A stretch of 64,000 nucleotides of DNA from JAGVSZ01 sp019137045. GTDB lineage: Bacteria > Pseudomonadota > Gammaproteobacteria > Burkholderiales > SG8-39. The stretch's first letter is position 1. Every line of letters starts with the position of its first letter. Location: assembly GCA_046347635.1 (NCBI GenBank), contig JAXMFT010000011.1, positions 1 to 64,000 on the forward strand, written 5' to 3'. Positions 56,594-63,267 of the stretch are shown here, in pieces. The translations under genes and the position numbers were made by a program. The notes beneath the pieces are model-generated. The model ran no database searches and had not been told where the DNA came from. It worked only from the letters and a program-made list of their open reading frames with translations.

Positions 56594-57316
56594 ATGGCCC
56601 TGCTCGAGGTGCGCTCGATCGGCAAGTCGTTCCGGGGCTTGCGCGCGGTCCACGACGTGAGCTTCGAGCTCGCCGACGGCGCGATCGCGGCGATGATCGG
56701 TCCGAACGGCGCCGGCAAGACCACCTGCTTCAACCTGATCGCGGGCGTCTTCGCCCCCGACACGGGCGCGGTCGCCCTCGGCGGGCGGCGCATCACGGGC
56801 CTGCGGCCGCACGAGATCTGCCGCGCCGGCGTCGGCCGCACCTTCCAGGTGGTCAAGCCGTTCCCCCAGATGACGGTGCTCGACAACGTCGTGGTCGGCG
56901 CGCTCAACGCCGCGGCGCGCGTGGGCGACGCCGAGCGCGAGGCGCGGCGCGTGCTCGAACTGCTGCATCTGGACGCGAAGAGCCAGACACTCGCCGCGAG
57001 CCTGACGCTGCCCGAGCGCAAGCGCCTCGAGGTGGCGCGCGCGATGGCGACCCGCCCGCGCCTGCTGCTCCTCGACGAGGTGATGGCCGGGCTGCGCCCG
57101 ACCGAGGTGGACGAGATGGTCGCGGTGTTCCGCCGCATCAACCACGAGACCGGGCTCACCATCCTGCTGATCGAGCACGTCATGCGCGCGGTGATGGCGC
57201 TCGCCGCGCACGTGGTGGTGCTGCACCACGGCGAGAAGATCTGCGAGGGCGCGCCCGCGCAAGTGGTGCGCGATCCGGCGGTGCTCGAGTGCTACCTCGG
57301 GGAAGAGGCGGTGTGA
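56594..57316 (+). CDS. livG: ABC transporter ATPase LivG (second operon)
   Basis: 240 residues. Walker A GPNGAGKTT, GRTFQVVKPFPQMTVLDNVVVGAL, signature LTLPERKRLEVARAMATRP, Walker B LLLLDEVMAGLRPTEVDEM and LLIEHVMRAVMALAAHVVVLHHGEKI are complete. The stop overlaps the livF GTG. Confidence 0.93.
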   Translation: MALLEVRSIGKSFRGLRAVHDVSFELADGAIAAMIGPNGAGKTTCFNLIAGVFAPDTGAVALGGRRITGLRPHEICRAGVGRTFQVVKPFPQMTVLDNVVVGALNAAARVGDAEREARRVLELLHLDAKSQTLAASLTLPERKRLEVARAMATRPRLLLLDEVMAGLRPTEVDEMVAVFRRINHETGLTILLIEHVMRAVMALAAHVVVLHHGEKICEGAPAQVVRDPAVLECYLGEEAV

Positions 57317-58026
57317 CGGCCCTTCTCGAAGTCGACCGGCTGGACCTCTACTACGGCGACGCGCAGGCGCTCGACGCCGTGTCGATCGCGGCGCAGGAGG
57401 GCGAGATCGTCGCGATCGTGGGGTCGAACGGTGCGGGGAAATCGAGCCTGATCCGGGCGATCGCGGGAATCGAGCCGCCGCGCCGCGGCACGGTACGCTA
57501 CCGCGGGCGCGACATCACCGGGCTGCCGAGCCACGCGGTGTGCCAGCTGGGCGTGGGCCAGGTCGCGGAGGGGCGGCAGGTGTTTCCCTCGCTGACGGTG
57601 CGCGAGAACCTGGAGATGGGCGCGATGCTCGCGCGCGCGCGCCCGCGCATGGCGAGCGCGATCGCGGAGGTCTTCACGCTCTTTCCGCGGCTGCGGGAGC
57701 GCGAGCGCCAGGCGGCGGGGACGCTGTCGGGCGGGGAGCAGCCGATGCTCGCGATCGGGCGCTGCCTGATGGGGCAGCCCGAGCTGATCATGTTCGACGA
57801 GCCGTCGCTCGGGCTCGCGCCGGCGGTGGTGCAGGAGGTCTTCCAGACGATCAAGGCGCTCCACGGCCGGGGGCTGACGATCATCCTGGTGGAGCAGAAC
57901 GTGGCGGTGTCGCTGCGGCTCGCCCAGTCGGCTTACGTGCTGGAGAACGGGCGGATCGTGATGCGGGGGAGCGGGGCGGAGCTGCTCGCCGACGACCGGG
58001 TGCGTCAGGCCTACCTCGGGCTCTGA
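57313..58026 (+). CDS. livF: ABC transporter ATPase LivF (second operon)
   Basis: 237 residues from a GTG overlapping the livG stop (GTGA). Walker A GSNGAGKSS, Walker B ELIMFDEPSLGLAP and ILVEQNVAVSLRLAQ are normal. The ABC signature reads LSGGEQPMLAIGR; the usual Gln after GEQ is Pro, a rare change next to the LSGG loop that could affect activity. It is the last gene of the operon; the sRNA promoter lies about 110 bases downstream, and no terminator was seen before that. Confidence 0.91.
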   Translation: MTALLEVDRLDLYYGDAQALDAVSIAAQEGEIVAIVGSNGAGKSSLIRAIAGIEPPRRGTVRYRGRDITGLPSHAVCQLGVGQVAEGRQVFPSLTVRENLEMGAMLARARPRMASAIAEVFTLFPRLRERERQAAGTLSGGEQPMLAIGRCLMGQPELIMFDEPSLGLAPAVVQEVFQTIKALHGRGLTIILVEQNVAVSLRLAQSAYVLENGRIVMRGSGAELLADDRVRQAYLGL

Positions 58027-58133
58027 CCCGGCTTCGACAGGGCAGGTGACGCGTCGACGCTCGTCTGCCGCAATACGTCACGCGGTGGCGGGCGCGGCGT
58101 GAACAAAGTCACGCGATTCGGTCCGTCTCGAGC

Positions 58134-58149
58134 TGGCACGGCTCCTGCT
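58134..58149 (+). promoter_or_regulatory. sigma-54 promoter of the putative sRNA
   Basis: TGGCACGGCTCCTGCT matches the -24/-12 consensus TGGCACG-N4-TTGCT at all but one position, with the invariant GG and GC exactly ten bases apart. The predicted start is near 58160-58162. Upstream, at 58047-58116, are GTGACGCG/GTCACGCG elements, including GTGAACAAAGTCAC at 58100-58113, which could bind an enhancer-binding activator. Confidence 0.75.
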
Positions 58150-58160
58150 ATCTAACCGTT

Positions 58161-58230
58161 AGCTTTCGCCTTTTTCCTCCTCCTTTGGGGTGAAAGTGTT
58201 TCGCCCCCGGCTTTGTCCGGGGGCTTTTTC
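58161..58230 (+). ncRNA. putative sigma-54-dependent sRNA with anti-Shine-Dalgarno loop
   Basis: The unit is about 70 nt long. CTTTCGCC (58163-58170) pairs with GGTGAAAG (58189-58196) in an eight-base-pair stem with one G-T pair. Its 18-base loop presents CCTCCTCCTTT. A six-base spacer leads to the terminator hairpin at 58203-58224 and its T-tract. There is no ORF. A hairpin with a C-rich anti-SD loop followed by a terminator is the layout of several known bacterial regulatory RNAs, though I recognise no named family. The loop complements 13 of 13 bases at 53383-53395. Transcription is inferred from the promoter and terminator, not shown. Confidence 0.7.
58203..58230 (+). terminator. Rho-independent terminator
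   Basis: GCCCCCGG and CCGGGGGC form a perfect eight-base-pair GC stem around the loop CTTTGT, followed by TTTTTCTTT. This is the clearest intrinsic terminator in the window. The IS1595 element begins immediately after the T-tract, which continues into the duplicated target bases. Confidence 0.88.
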
Positions 58231-58233
58231 TTT

Positions 58234-59326
58234 GGCGCAGTTCGCGTTGAGTAGTGATGGCTCGGCTGGTGAGCCACCGCCCGTAGCAAACTGGCTTTCT
58301 ATGCGTGGCCTTGGGGTCACGGAGGGGCCGGGGCATGAGGACCGATGAACTCAAGCGGCTGCGGGGGATGCTCCCACGGCTGACGGCCGCCCAGCGGCTG
58401 GAACTGCTGAAGCAACTGGAGGGGGCGAGGTCGCTGGATGAGGCGACCGACATCATCGAGAAGCGCCGGGCCGAGCGGCCGGCCTGCCCCGCCTGCGGCG
58501 CTGAACGCGTCGTGCGCAACGGCCTGGCCAATGGCCTGCAGCGCTACAAGTGCCACCGTTGCAGCATCACCTTCAACGCGCTCACCGGCACGTCGCTGGC
58601 TCGGCTTCGCTATCGCGAGAAGTGGCTCGGGCAGACCCAGGTCCTCAGCGACGGGCTGAGCGTGCGCAAGGCAGCCGCGCGGCTGGGCGTGCACCGCACG
58701 ACCGCCTTCCGGTGGCGCCACCGCTGGCTGGACAGGCCGCGCGAGGTGAAGGCCCGCCACATGACCGGGGTCGTCGAAGCCGACGAGACCTACCACCTGC
58801 GCTCGTACAAGGGCCAGAGGGCGCTGCTGAAGGCCCAGAGCGTGCGCCTGCCGCGCCGGCGCGGCGGCGTGGCCGCCAAGCGCGGGCTGTCCGCCGAGCA
58901 CACGCCCATCCTCACGCTCGTCAGCCGCCACGGGGAGACAAGCGACGAGGTGCTGAACTTCAACAGCAAGGCGGCAGTGATAAGGGTCTTACCGCCGGCG
59001 CTGGCCGACGACGCGGTGCTGTGCACCGACGGCAGCTACATGTTGGCGACGGCGGCCAAGGATCTCGGCATCGAGCATCAGGCCGTGAACACCTCGGCCG
59101 GCTCGCACACCCGCGGGCCCTGGCACATCCAGAACGTCAATTCGTATCACAGCCGCTGGAAGGGCTGGCTGCGTCGCTTCAACGGCATCTCCAGCCGCTA
59201 TCTCCCGAACTACCTCGGCTGGTTCCGCGCGCTGGACCGCAACTCCCGGACCAAGGCCCACCCGGCCTCGCTCCTGGCGCTCGCCATCGGAATGTGAGGC
59301 CGTCAATATCGAACGCGAACTGCGCC
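58234..59326 (+). mobile_element. IS1595-family insertion sequence, apparently complete
   Basis: The element is 1093 bp. Perfect 15-base inverted repeats GGCGCAGTTCGCGTT lie at 58234-58248 and, inverted, at 59312-59326; weaker similarity continues inward. TTTCTTT flanks both ends directly (58227-58233 and 59327-59333), a target duplication close to the eight bases usual in the family. It carries a single intact transposase gene. Insertion separated the sRNA gene from the downstream sigma-54 promoter region. Confidence 0.85.
58335..59297 (+). CDS. IS1595 family transposase
   Basis: 320 residues. The N-terminal zinc ribbon ACPACGAERVVRNGLANGLQRYKCHRC is followed by a helix-turn-helix (VRKAAARLGVHRTTAFRWRHRWL) and the ISXO2-like DDE/DDN-type domain: VVEADETYHLRSYKG (first Asp), VLCTDGSYML (second Asp), and NTSAGSHTRGPWHIQNVNSYHSRWKGWLRRFNG (His/Asn region). 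No frameshift is seen and the element has both ends, so it may be mobile. The codon use is somewhat less GC-extreme than in neighbours. Confidence 0.92.
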   Translation: MRTDELKRLRGMLPRLTAAQRLELLKQLEGARSLDEATDIIEKRRAERPACPACGAERVVRNGLANGLQRYKCHRCSITFNALTGTSLARLRYREKWLGQTQVLSDGLSVRKAAARLGVHRTTAFRWRHRWLDRPREVKARHMTGVVEADETYHLRSYKGQRALLKAQSVRLPRRRGGVAAKRGLSAEHTPILTLVSRHGETSDEVLNFNSKAAVIRVLPPALADDAVLCTDGSYMLATAAKDLGIEHQAVNTSAGSHTRGPWHIQNVNSYHSRWKGWLRRFNGISSRYLPNYLGWFRALDRNSRTKAHPASLLALAIGM

Positions 59327-59342
59327 TTTCTTTTTGGCGCCC

Positions 59343-59363
59343 GGTGTCGGCAGGATTTACACC
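59343..59363 (+). promoter_or_regulatory. possible enhancer-binding site upstream of second sigma-54 promoter
   Basis: GGTGT (59343-59347) and ACACC (59359-59363) are perfect inverted arms around CGGCAGGATTT. The element lies about 65 bases upstream of the sigma-54 promoter, a suitable place for an NtrC-like activator. PEP-CTERM genes of floc-forming betaproteobacteria are reported to use RpoN with the activator PrsR; whether this is such a site is inference. Confidence 0.4.
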
Positions 59364-59426
59364 GCCGCAGCCGTGCTCGCCGACAGGTTGTTGCAATCCA
59401 TTGTTCGCGCAAGGCTTTCGAAGACG

Positions 59427-59442
59427 TGGCACGGACGATGCT
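59427..59442 (+). promoter_or_regulatory. sigma-54 promoter ahead of truncated PEP-CTERM-like gene
   Basis: TGGCACGGACGATGCT has GG and GC ten bases apart and differs from the TGGCACG-N4-TTGCT consensus at one base. The start of transcription would be near 59453, about 90 bases before the ATG at 59544. Confidence 0.68.
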
Positions 59443-59543
59443 GCGGACGTCCGACCGGGCCGGGAAGGTTGTGATGGCCCGCTCGGCGGACACGTCGAGT
59501 TTGCCGGGATGCCGTTGCGGTCGATTGCGAGAGGAGAGGGACG

Positions 59544-59981
59544 ATGCGGACGATCCAGACGCGGCGGCTCGGCTGGATGACAGGCTTGGCGGCGGGCCTC
59601 ATCGGGGCGACGGCCGCGCTCGCGGTTCCGGTGACCTCGCCATCCGACTTGAATGCCGCGCGCACGACCATCGACTTCGAGTCGTACGCGCTCGGCACGG
59701 TCGGTCCGCTCGCTCAGTCCGGCGCCACGATCTCGGGCAGTCCCGCCGGGTCGGTCGCGATTGCGTCATCGCCTTCGACCAGGATCTCCTCGCGCCGCCG
59801 CGAGCTTGGCGCGATCTCCTGCTCCAGCGCGGCGCGACGGCGCGCGAGCGCCGCTTCCAGCCGGGTGAGGGTGGTCTCGTCGAGCATGGCACGCCCGATC
59901 GTTACCTCGTTCCATCTTAGTCGCGTCCGAGCCTGGCGCTCGATCGAGACCTGCCGGGAGTCGGCGGCGACCGGGCGTTGA
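59544..59981 (+). pseudogene. truncated secreted protein gene, PEP-CTERM-like N-terminus
   Basis: The ATG has GAGAGGAGAGGG before it. MRTIQTRRLGWMTGLAAGLIGATAALAVP is a signal peptide, and TIDFESYALGTVGPLAQSGATISGSP resembles the opening of PEP-CTERM jelly-roll surface proteins. From about 59745 onward the frame only translates the opposite strand of the DksA/TraR-like gene (Arg/Ser-rich), ending at 59981. No PEP-CTERM sorting tail is found. The gene has lost its 3' part, although its sigma-54 promoter remains. Confidence 0.55.
59714..59887 (-). pseudogene. truncated DksA/TraR-like protein gene
   Basis: MLDETTLTRLEAALARRRAALEQEIAPSSRRREEILVEGDDAIATDP looks like the N-terminal helix of short DksA/TraR-type RNA polymerase-binding proteins. 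It then runs into antisense PEP-CTERM-like sequence and stops at 57 residues. The zinc-finger half is missing. Truncation occurs at the same point as that of the convergent gene, suggesting one deletion joined two gene bodies. The family assignment is weak. Confidence 0.4.
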
Positions 59982-60031
59982 ATTCGCGGCTGCCGCCCTG
60001 ATATTCGCGGGAGAGACCGAGGCGATCGAGC

Positions 60032-60875
60032 ATGCCCGGGTACTCCTTCGACGCGACCACCGCGACCTTCGAGCACGAGGTGCTCGCGCGCTCGAAATCC
60101 GTGCCCGTACTGGTGGATTTCTGGGCGCCCTGGTGTGCCCCGTGCCGCGCCCTCGCCGATTCTCGAGAAGCTCGCGGCTCGAGGGGCGGTTCGCCCTCGC
60201 CAAGGTCAACACCGATGAGAATCCTCGACGCCAGCCGCCATGCGCGCGGGATCCCGAACGTCAAGGCCTTCGTCGACGGCGAGCTCGTCGACGAGTTCAC
60301 CGGCGCGCTCCCCGAGTCGGGCGTGCGCGGGTTCCTCGAGCGGCTCGGGTTCCCTCCGGAGAGCGAGAAGCTGCGCCGCGCCGCCGCCGGGGCGCTCGCC
60401 CGCGGCGACGCGCCGGGGGCCGAGTCGGCGTTGCGCGAGGCGGTTGCGCTCGACCCGAAGCACGCCGCCGCGCGCGTGGACCTCGCCGCGCTGCTGATCG
60501 AACGCGACGACCCCGCCGGCGCCGAACGCGAGCTCCAGGCCGTGCCCGAGGATGCGCGACGCAGCCGTGCCGCGGGCATCGCCGCGCGGCTCGACCTTCC
60601 TGGCGGCGTGGCCAGAGCCTGCCCGACCTCGCCGCGCTCAAGGCGCAGGTCGACGCACATCCCGAGAACCTCGACGCGCGCCTGGACTATGCGGACCGGC
60701 TCGCCGCGGACGGCCGACTGCCGGCGGCGCTCGACGAGCTGATCGAGGTCGTGCGGCGCGACCGCGCCGAGCACCGCGAGCGCGCGCGCCGGACGATGCT
60801 CGCGCTGGCTTCGCTGCCGACCAGCCCGAGCTGGTCGGGGAGTACCGCCGCAAGCTCTCCGGCGCGCTCTACTAG
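60032..60875 (+). pseudogene. cnoX: thioredoxin-TPR co-chaperone (CnoX/YbbN-like), several frameshifts
   Basis: ATTATFEHEVLARSKSVPVLVDFWAPWCAPCRAL is a thioredoxin domain with a WCAPC active site. Then, in other frames, come RLEGRFALAKVNTDENP, HARGIPNVKAFVDGELVDEFTGALPESGVRGFLERL and a TPR-like tail (EALxxDPKHAAARVDLAALL type, LPDLAALKAQVDAHPENLDARLDYADRLAADGRLPAALDELIEVV, ending PELVGEYRRKLSGALY). At least three or four indels between 60155 and 60835 are needed to rejoin it. It would protect clients from hypochlorite damage and pass them to chaperones. Decay or sequencing error cannot be separated. Confidence 0.75.
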
Positions 60876-60957
60876 GCGCGGCTCGGCGGGCGGCCCTAGC
60901 GGGGGCGCGCTTTTTTGGGGCACAATCCGCCGCAACCGCAACCGGTCTGCCGCCGAC

Positions 60958-61545
60958 ATGGACGCCCCGCTGATCCTGACCCTCGACTCGCACGGGGTTC
61001 CGCATCGCTGGGTGACCTGGCAGCAGGCCTGCTTCTACTACGCCAAGAACCTGGTCGCGTGGACGCTCGGCCGCACCGCGTTCACCGCCTACGGCGGCAT
61101 CTGCCGCGCCACCGGCGAGCGCTCCAGCATCACCGGGCACTCGATCATCGCCGTGAAGGGCAAGGCGATGGCGATGAAGGGGTTCACCCAGGTCCCGCCG
61201 CTCAACAACCGCGAGCTCTTCCGGCGCGACCGGCACCTGTGCGCCTACTGCGGCGGGGAGTTCAGCTTCCTGCGCCTCACCCGCGACCACATCCTCCCGC
61301 TCTCGCGCGGGGGACGCGACGGGTGGACCAACGTCGTCACGGCGTGCCGGCACTGCAACGGCGTGAAGCGCAACCGCACCCCCGACGAGGCGGGGCTCGA
61401 GCTCTACTACGTGCCCTACGTCCCGAACAAGGCCGAGTACCTGATCCTCACCAACCGCCGCATCCTCGCCGACCAGATGGAGTTCCTGCTGCAGCACGTG
61501 GCCTCCCACAGCCGCGTGTTCCACCTCGTGCACGCCGACGGGTAG
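60958..61545 (+). CDS. HNH endonuclease family protein
   Basis: 195 residues. The C-terminal half has the HNH site: LFRRDRHLCAYCGGEFSFLRLTRDHILPLSRGGRDGWTNVVTACRHCNGVKRNRTP, with CxxC zinc pairs, the catalytic His (RDHILP) and Asn (TNVV). The N-terminal 85 residues are a conserved domain seen in housekeeping HNH proteins of proteobacteria. It is not part of a recognisable restriction or mobile system here; a role in DNA processing is likely but unknown. CACAAT near 60921 may be its -10 box. Confidence 0.87.
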   Translation: MDAPLILTLDSHGVPHRWVTWQQACFYYAKNLVAWTLGRTAFTAYGGICRATGERSSITGHSIIAVKGKAMAMKGFTQVPPLNNRELFRRDRHLCAYCGGEFSFLRLTRDHILPLSRGGRDGWTNVVTACRHCNGVKRNRTPDEAGLELYYVPYVPNKAEYLILTNRRILADQMEFLLQHVASHSRVFHLVHADG

Positions 61546-61571
61546 CGCGGCGAGGCCGCCCGCGCGGCGCC

Positions 61572-62585
61572 ATGGCCCGGGACTTCTGGCGCAACTCCGG
61601 CTTTCACCTCCTCGAGCGCGACGGCGCGGGGCGCTTGCGCGTCACCGACGACTTCCTTCGCGCCTACCTCCTGCGACCCGAGGTGCGCCCGGTGGACGAG
61701 TCGGGGCCGTGCGAGCGCGCGCTCCACGCACGGCTGCTCGCCGACCCGCGCCGCGCGGTGGCGCCGGCCGACCTCGCGGCGATCGAGGACGAGGACGCCC
61801 GCCACAACTACCGCGTGCTGCTCGAGTTCAGGGCGCGCCTGCTCGCCGCCGACTCGGTCGAGGCCTGCTACATCGGGCTCTTCGCGAGCGCCATCAGGAC
61901 GCCGCCGCTCTTCATCGACCAGCTCGCGCAGATCTGCCTGCGCAACGTGCTCGAGGGGGTGGACGACCCGCTCGAAGCGCGCGCCGGCGAGCTCTTCTTC
62001 CGCGAGCAGAAGGCGACCGTGGACAAGGGCCAGATCCTGCTCGCGGACCTGGAGCGGGTCGAGATGCACGCTTCCGGCGGGGCATACGGGAGCCTCGGCC
62101 GCCTCATCGTCGCAGCGCAGACGTCGATCGGATCGGCCAGCCTCGACGTGCTGGACGACGCGAACGGCGAGCGCTACTGGGAGCGCGACCAGCAGCACGA
62201 CTTCGTGATCGGGCTCAACCACGGGCGCGCGGCGCTCGCCGCCCTGGCGCGGGTGATCGAGCGCTGGATCGCGCACTTCCTGGGCGTCGCGGTGAAGGTG
62301 GCGCCGCTGCGCCAGATCGAGGAGCCGCGCTGGGCGTGGCACATCGGCCTCGACGCGCAGTCCACCGCGGTGCTGAACGACCTGTGGCACGGCGCGGAGG
62401 TCGAGGCCGGGCGGCTGCGCCGCCTGCTCGCCCTCTTCCGGCTCGAGTTCGCCGAGCCCGCCGCCATGCGCCCGGACCTCGCCGGCCGGCCGGTGTACCT
62501 CGCGCTCGGGATGGACGAGTCGAACGTCGTGCGGATGAAGCCGCAGAACCTGCTCGTGAACCTCCCGCTCGCGGCGCGGTCGTGA
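61572..62585 (+). CDS. DUF6352 family protein
   Basis: 337 residues. MARDFWRNSGFHLLERDGAGRLRVTDDFLRAYLLRPEVRPV opens the protein; later RHNYRVLLEFRARLLAADSVEACYIGLF, PPLFIDQLAQICLRNVLEG, and the C-terminal GMDESNVVRMKPQNLLVNLPL. I recognise the family as the uncharacterised DUF6352; no catalytic motif is evident. No signal peptide or membrane segment. It lies 26 bases after the HNH gene and 16 before the glycosylase. Confidence 0.78.
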   Translation: MARDFWRNSGFHLLERDGAGRLRVTDDFLRAYLLRPEVRPVDESGPCERALHARLLADPRRAVAPADLAAIEDEDARHNYRVLLEFRARLLAADSVEACYIGLFASAIRTPPLFIDQLAQICLRNVLEGVDDPLEARAGELFFREQKATVDKGQILLADLERVEMHASGGAYGSLGRLIVAAQTSIGSASLDVLDDANGERYWERDQQHDFVIGLNHGRAALAALARVIERWIAHFLGVAVKVAPLRQIEEPRWAWHIGLDAQSTAVLNDLWHGAEVEAGRLRRLLALFRLEFAEPAAMRPDLAGRPVYLALGMDESNVVRMKPQNLLVNLPLAARS

Positions 62586-62601
62586 GCCGGGGCGATCGGC
62601 C

Positions 62602-63237
62602 ATGATCGGCGAAGCGCACGTCGTGCCCGACTACTGGCGGCGCGCGCAACGCGCGCTCGCGCGCCGCGACCCGGTCATGGCGGGCCTCATCCGCGCGCAC
62701 CCGCGCATCGGGCTGCGCAGCCGCGGCGACCCGTTCCAGACCCTCGCGCGCTCGATCGTCGGCCAGCAGATCTCCGTGCAGGCGGCCGACAGCGTGTGGA
62801 CGCGCTTCGTCGGCGCGCTCCCCGCGCTCACCCCGGAGGCGGTGCACGCGTGCGCACCGGAGCGCCTGCGGACCTGCGGCCTCTCGGCGCGCAAGGCCGA
62901 GTACCTGCGCGATCTCGCGCGGCACTTCGTGCGCGGGACCATCCACGCCCATCGCTGGCCGGCGATGGACGACGAGGCGGTCATCGCCGAGCTCGTCCGG
63001 GTGCGCGGCATCGGCCGCTGGACCGCGGAGATGTTTCTCATCTTCAACCTGCTGCGCCCGGACGTGCTCCCGGTCGACGATCTCGGCCTGCGGCGCGCGG
63101 CGAGCCTCCACTATCGCGGCGGCCGCGCGCTCACGCCGCGCACGCTGCGCCGGCTGGGGGAGGGCTGGGCGCCGTGGCGGTCGGTCGCCACCTGGTACCT
63201 GTGGCGCTCCCTCGACCCGGTTCCGGTCGAGTACTGA
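62602..63237 (+). CDS. DNA-3-methyladenine glycosylase (HhH-GPD superfamily)
   Basis: 211 residues. DPFQTLARSIVGQQISVQAADSVWTRF is the N-terminal core of AlkA-type glycosylases; LVRVRGIGRWTAEMFLIFNL is the helix-hairpin-helix; LPVDDLGLRRAAS carries the catalytic Asp; GWAPWRSVATWYLWR closes the GPD domain. It removes alkylated bases in base excision repair. The short length lacks the N-terminal domain of E. coli AlkA, as in many bacteria. It lies directly before accA. Confidence 0.9.
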   Translation: MIGEAHVVPDYWRRAQRALARRDPVMAGLIRAHPRIGLRSRGDPFQTLARSIVGQQISVQAADSVWTRFVGALPALTPEAVHACAPERLRTCGLSARKAEYLRDLARHFVRGTIHAHRWPAMDDEAVIAELVRVRGIGRWTAEMFLIFNLLRPDVLPVDDLGLRRAASLHYRGGRALTPRTLRRLGEGWAPWRSVATWYLWRSLDPVPVEY

Positions 63238-63267
63238 CGCGCGACGCGCGGGTAGAATCCCCGACCC

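Noticed and set aside
60900..60920. GGGGGCGCGC followed by six T as terminator of the CnoX-like gene
   Set aside because: Only a five-base-pair stem with a large loop can be drawn. The T-run more likely belongs to the promoter of the HNH gene (CACAAT follows).
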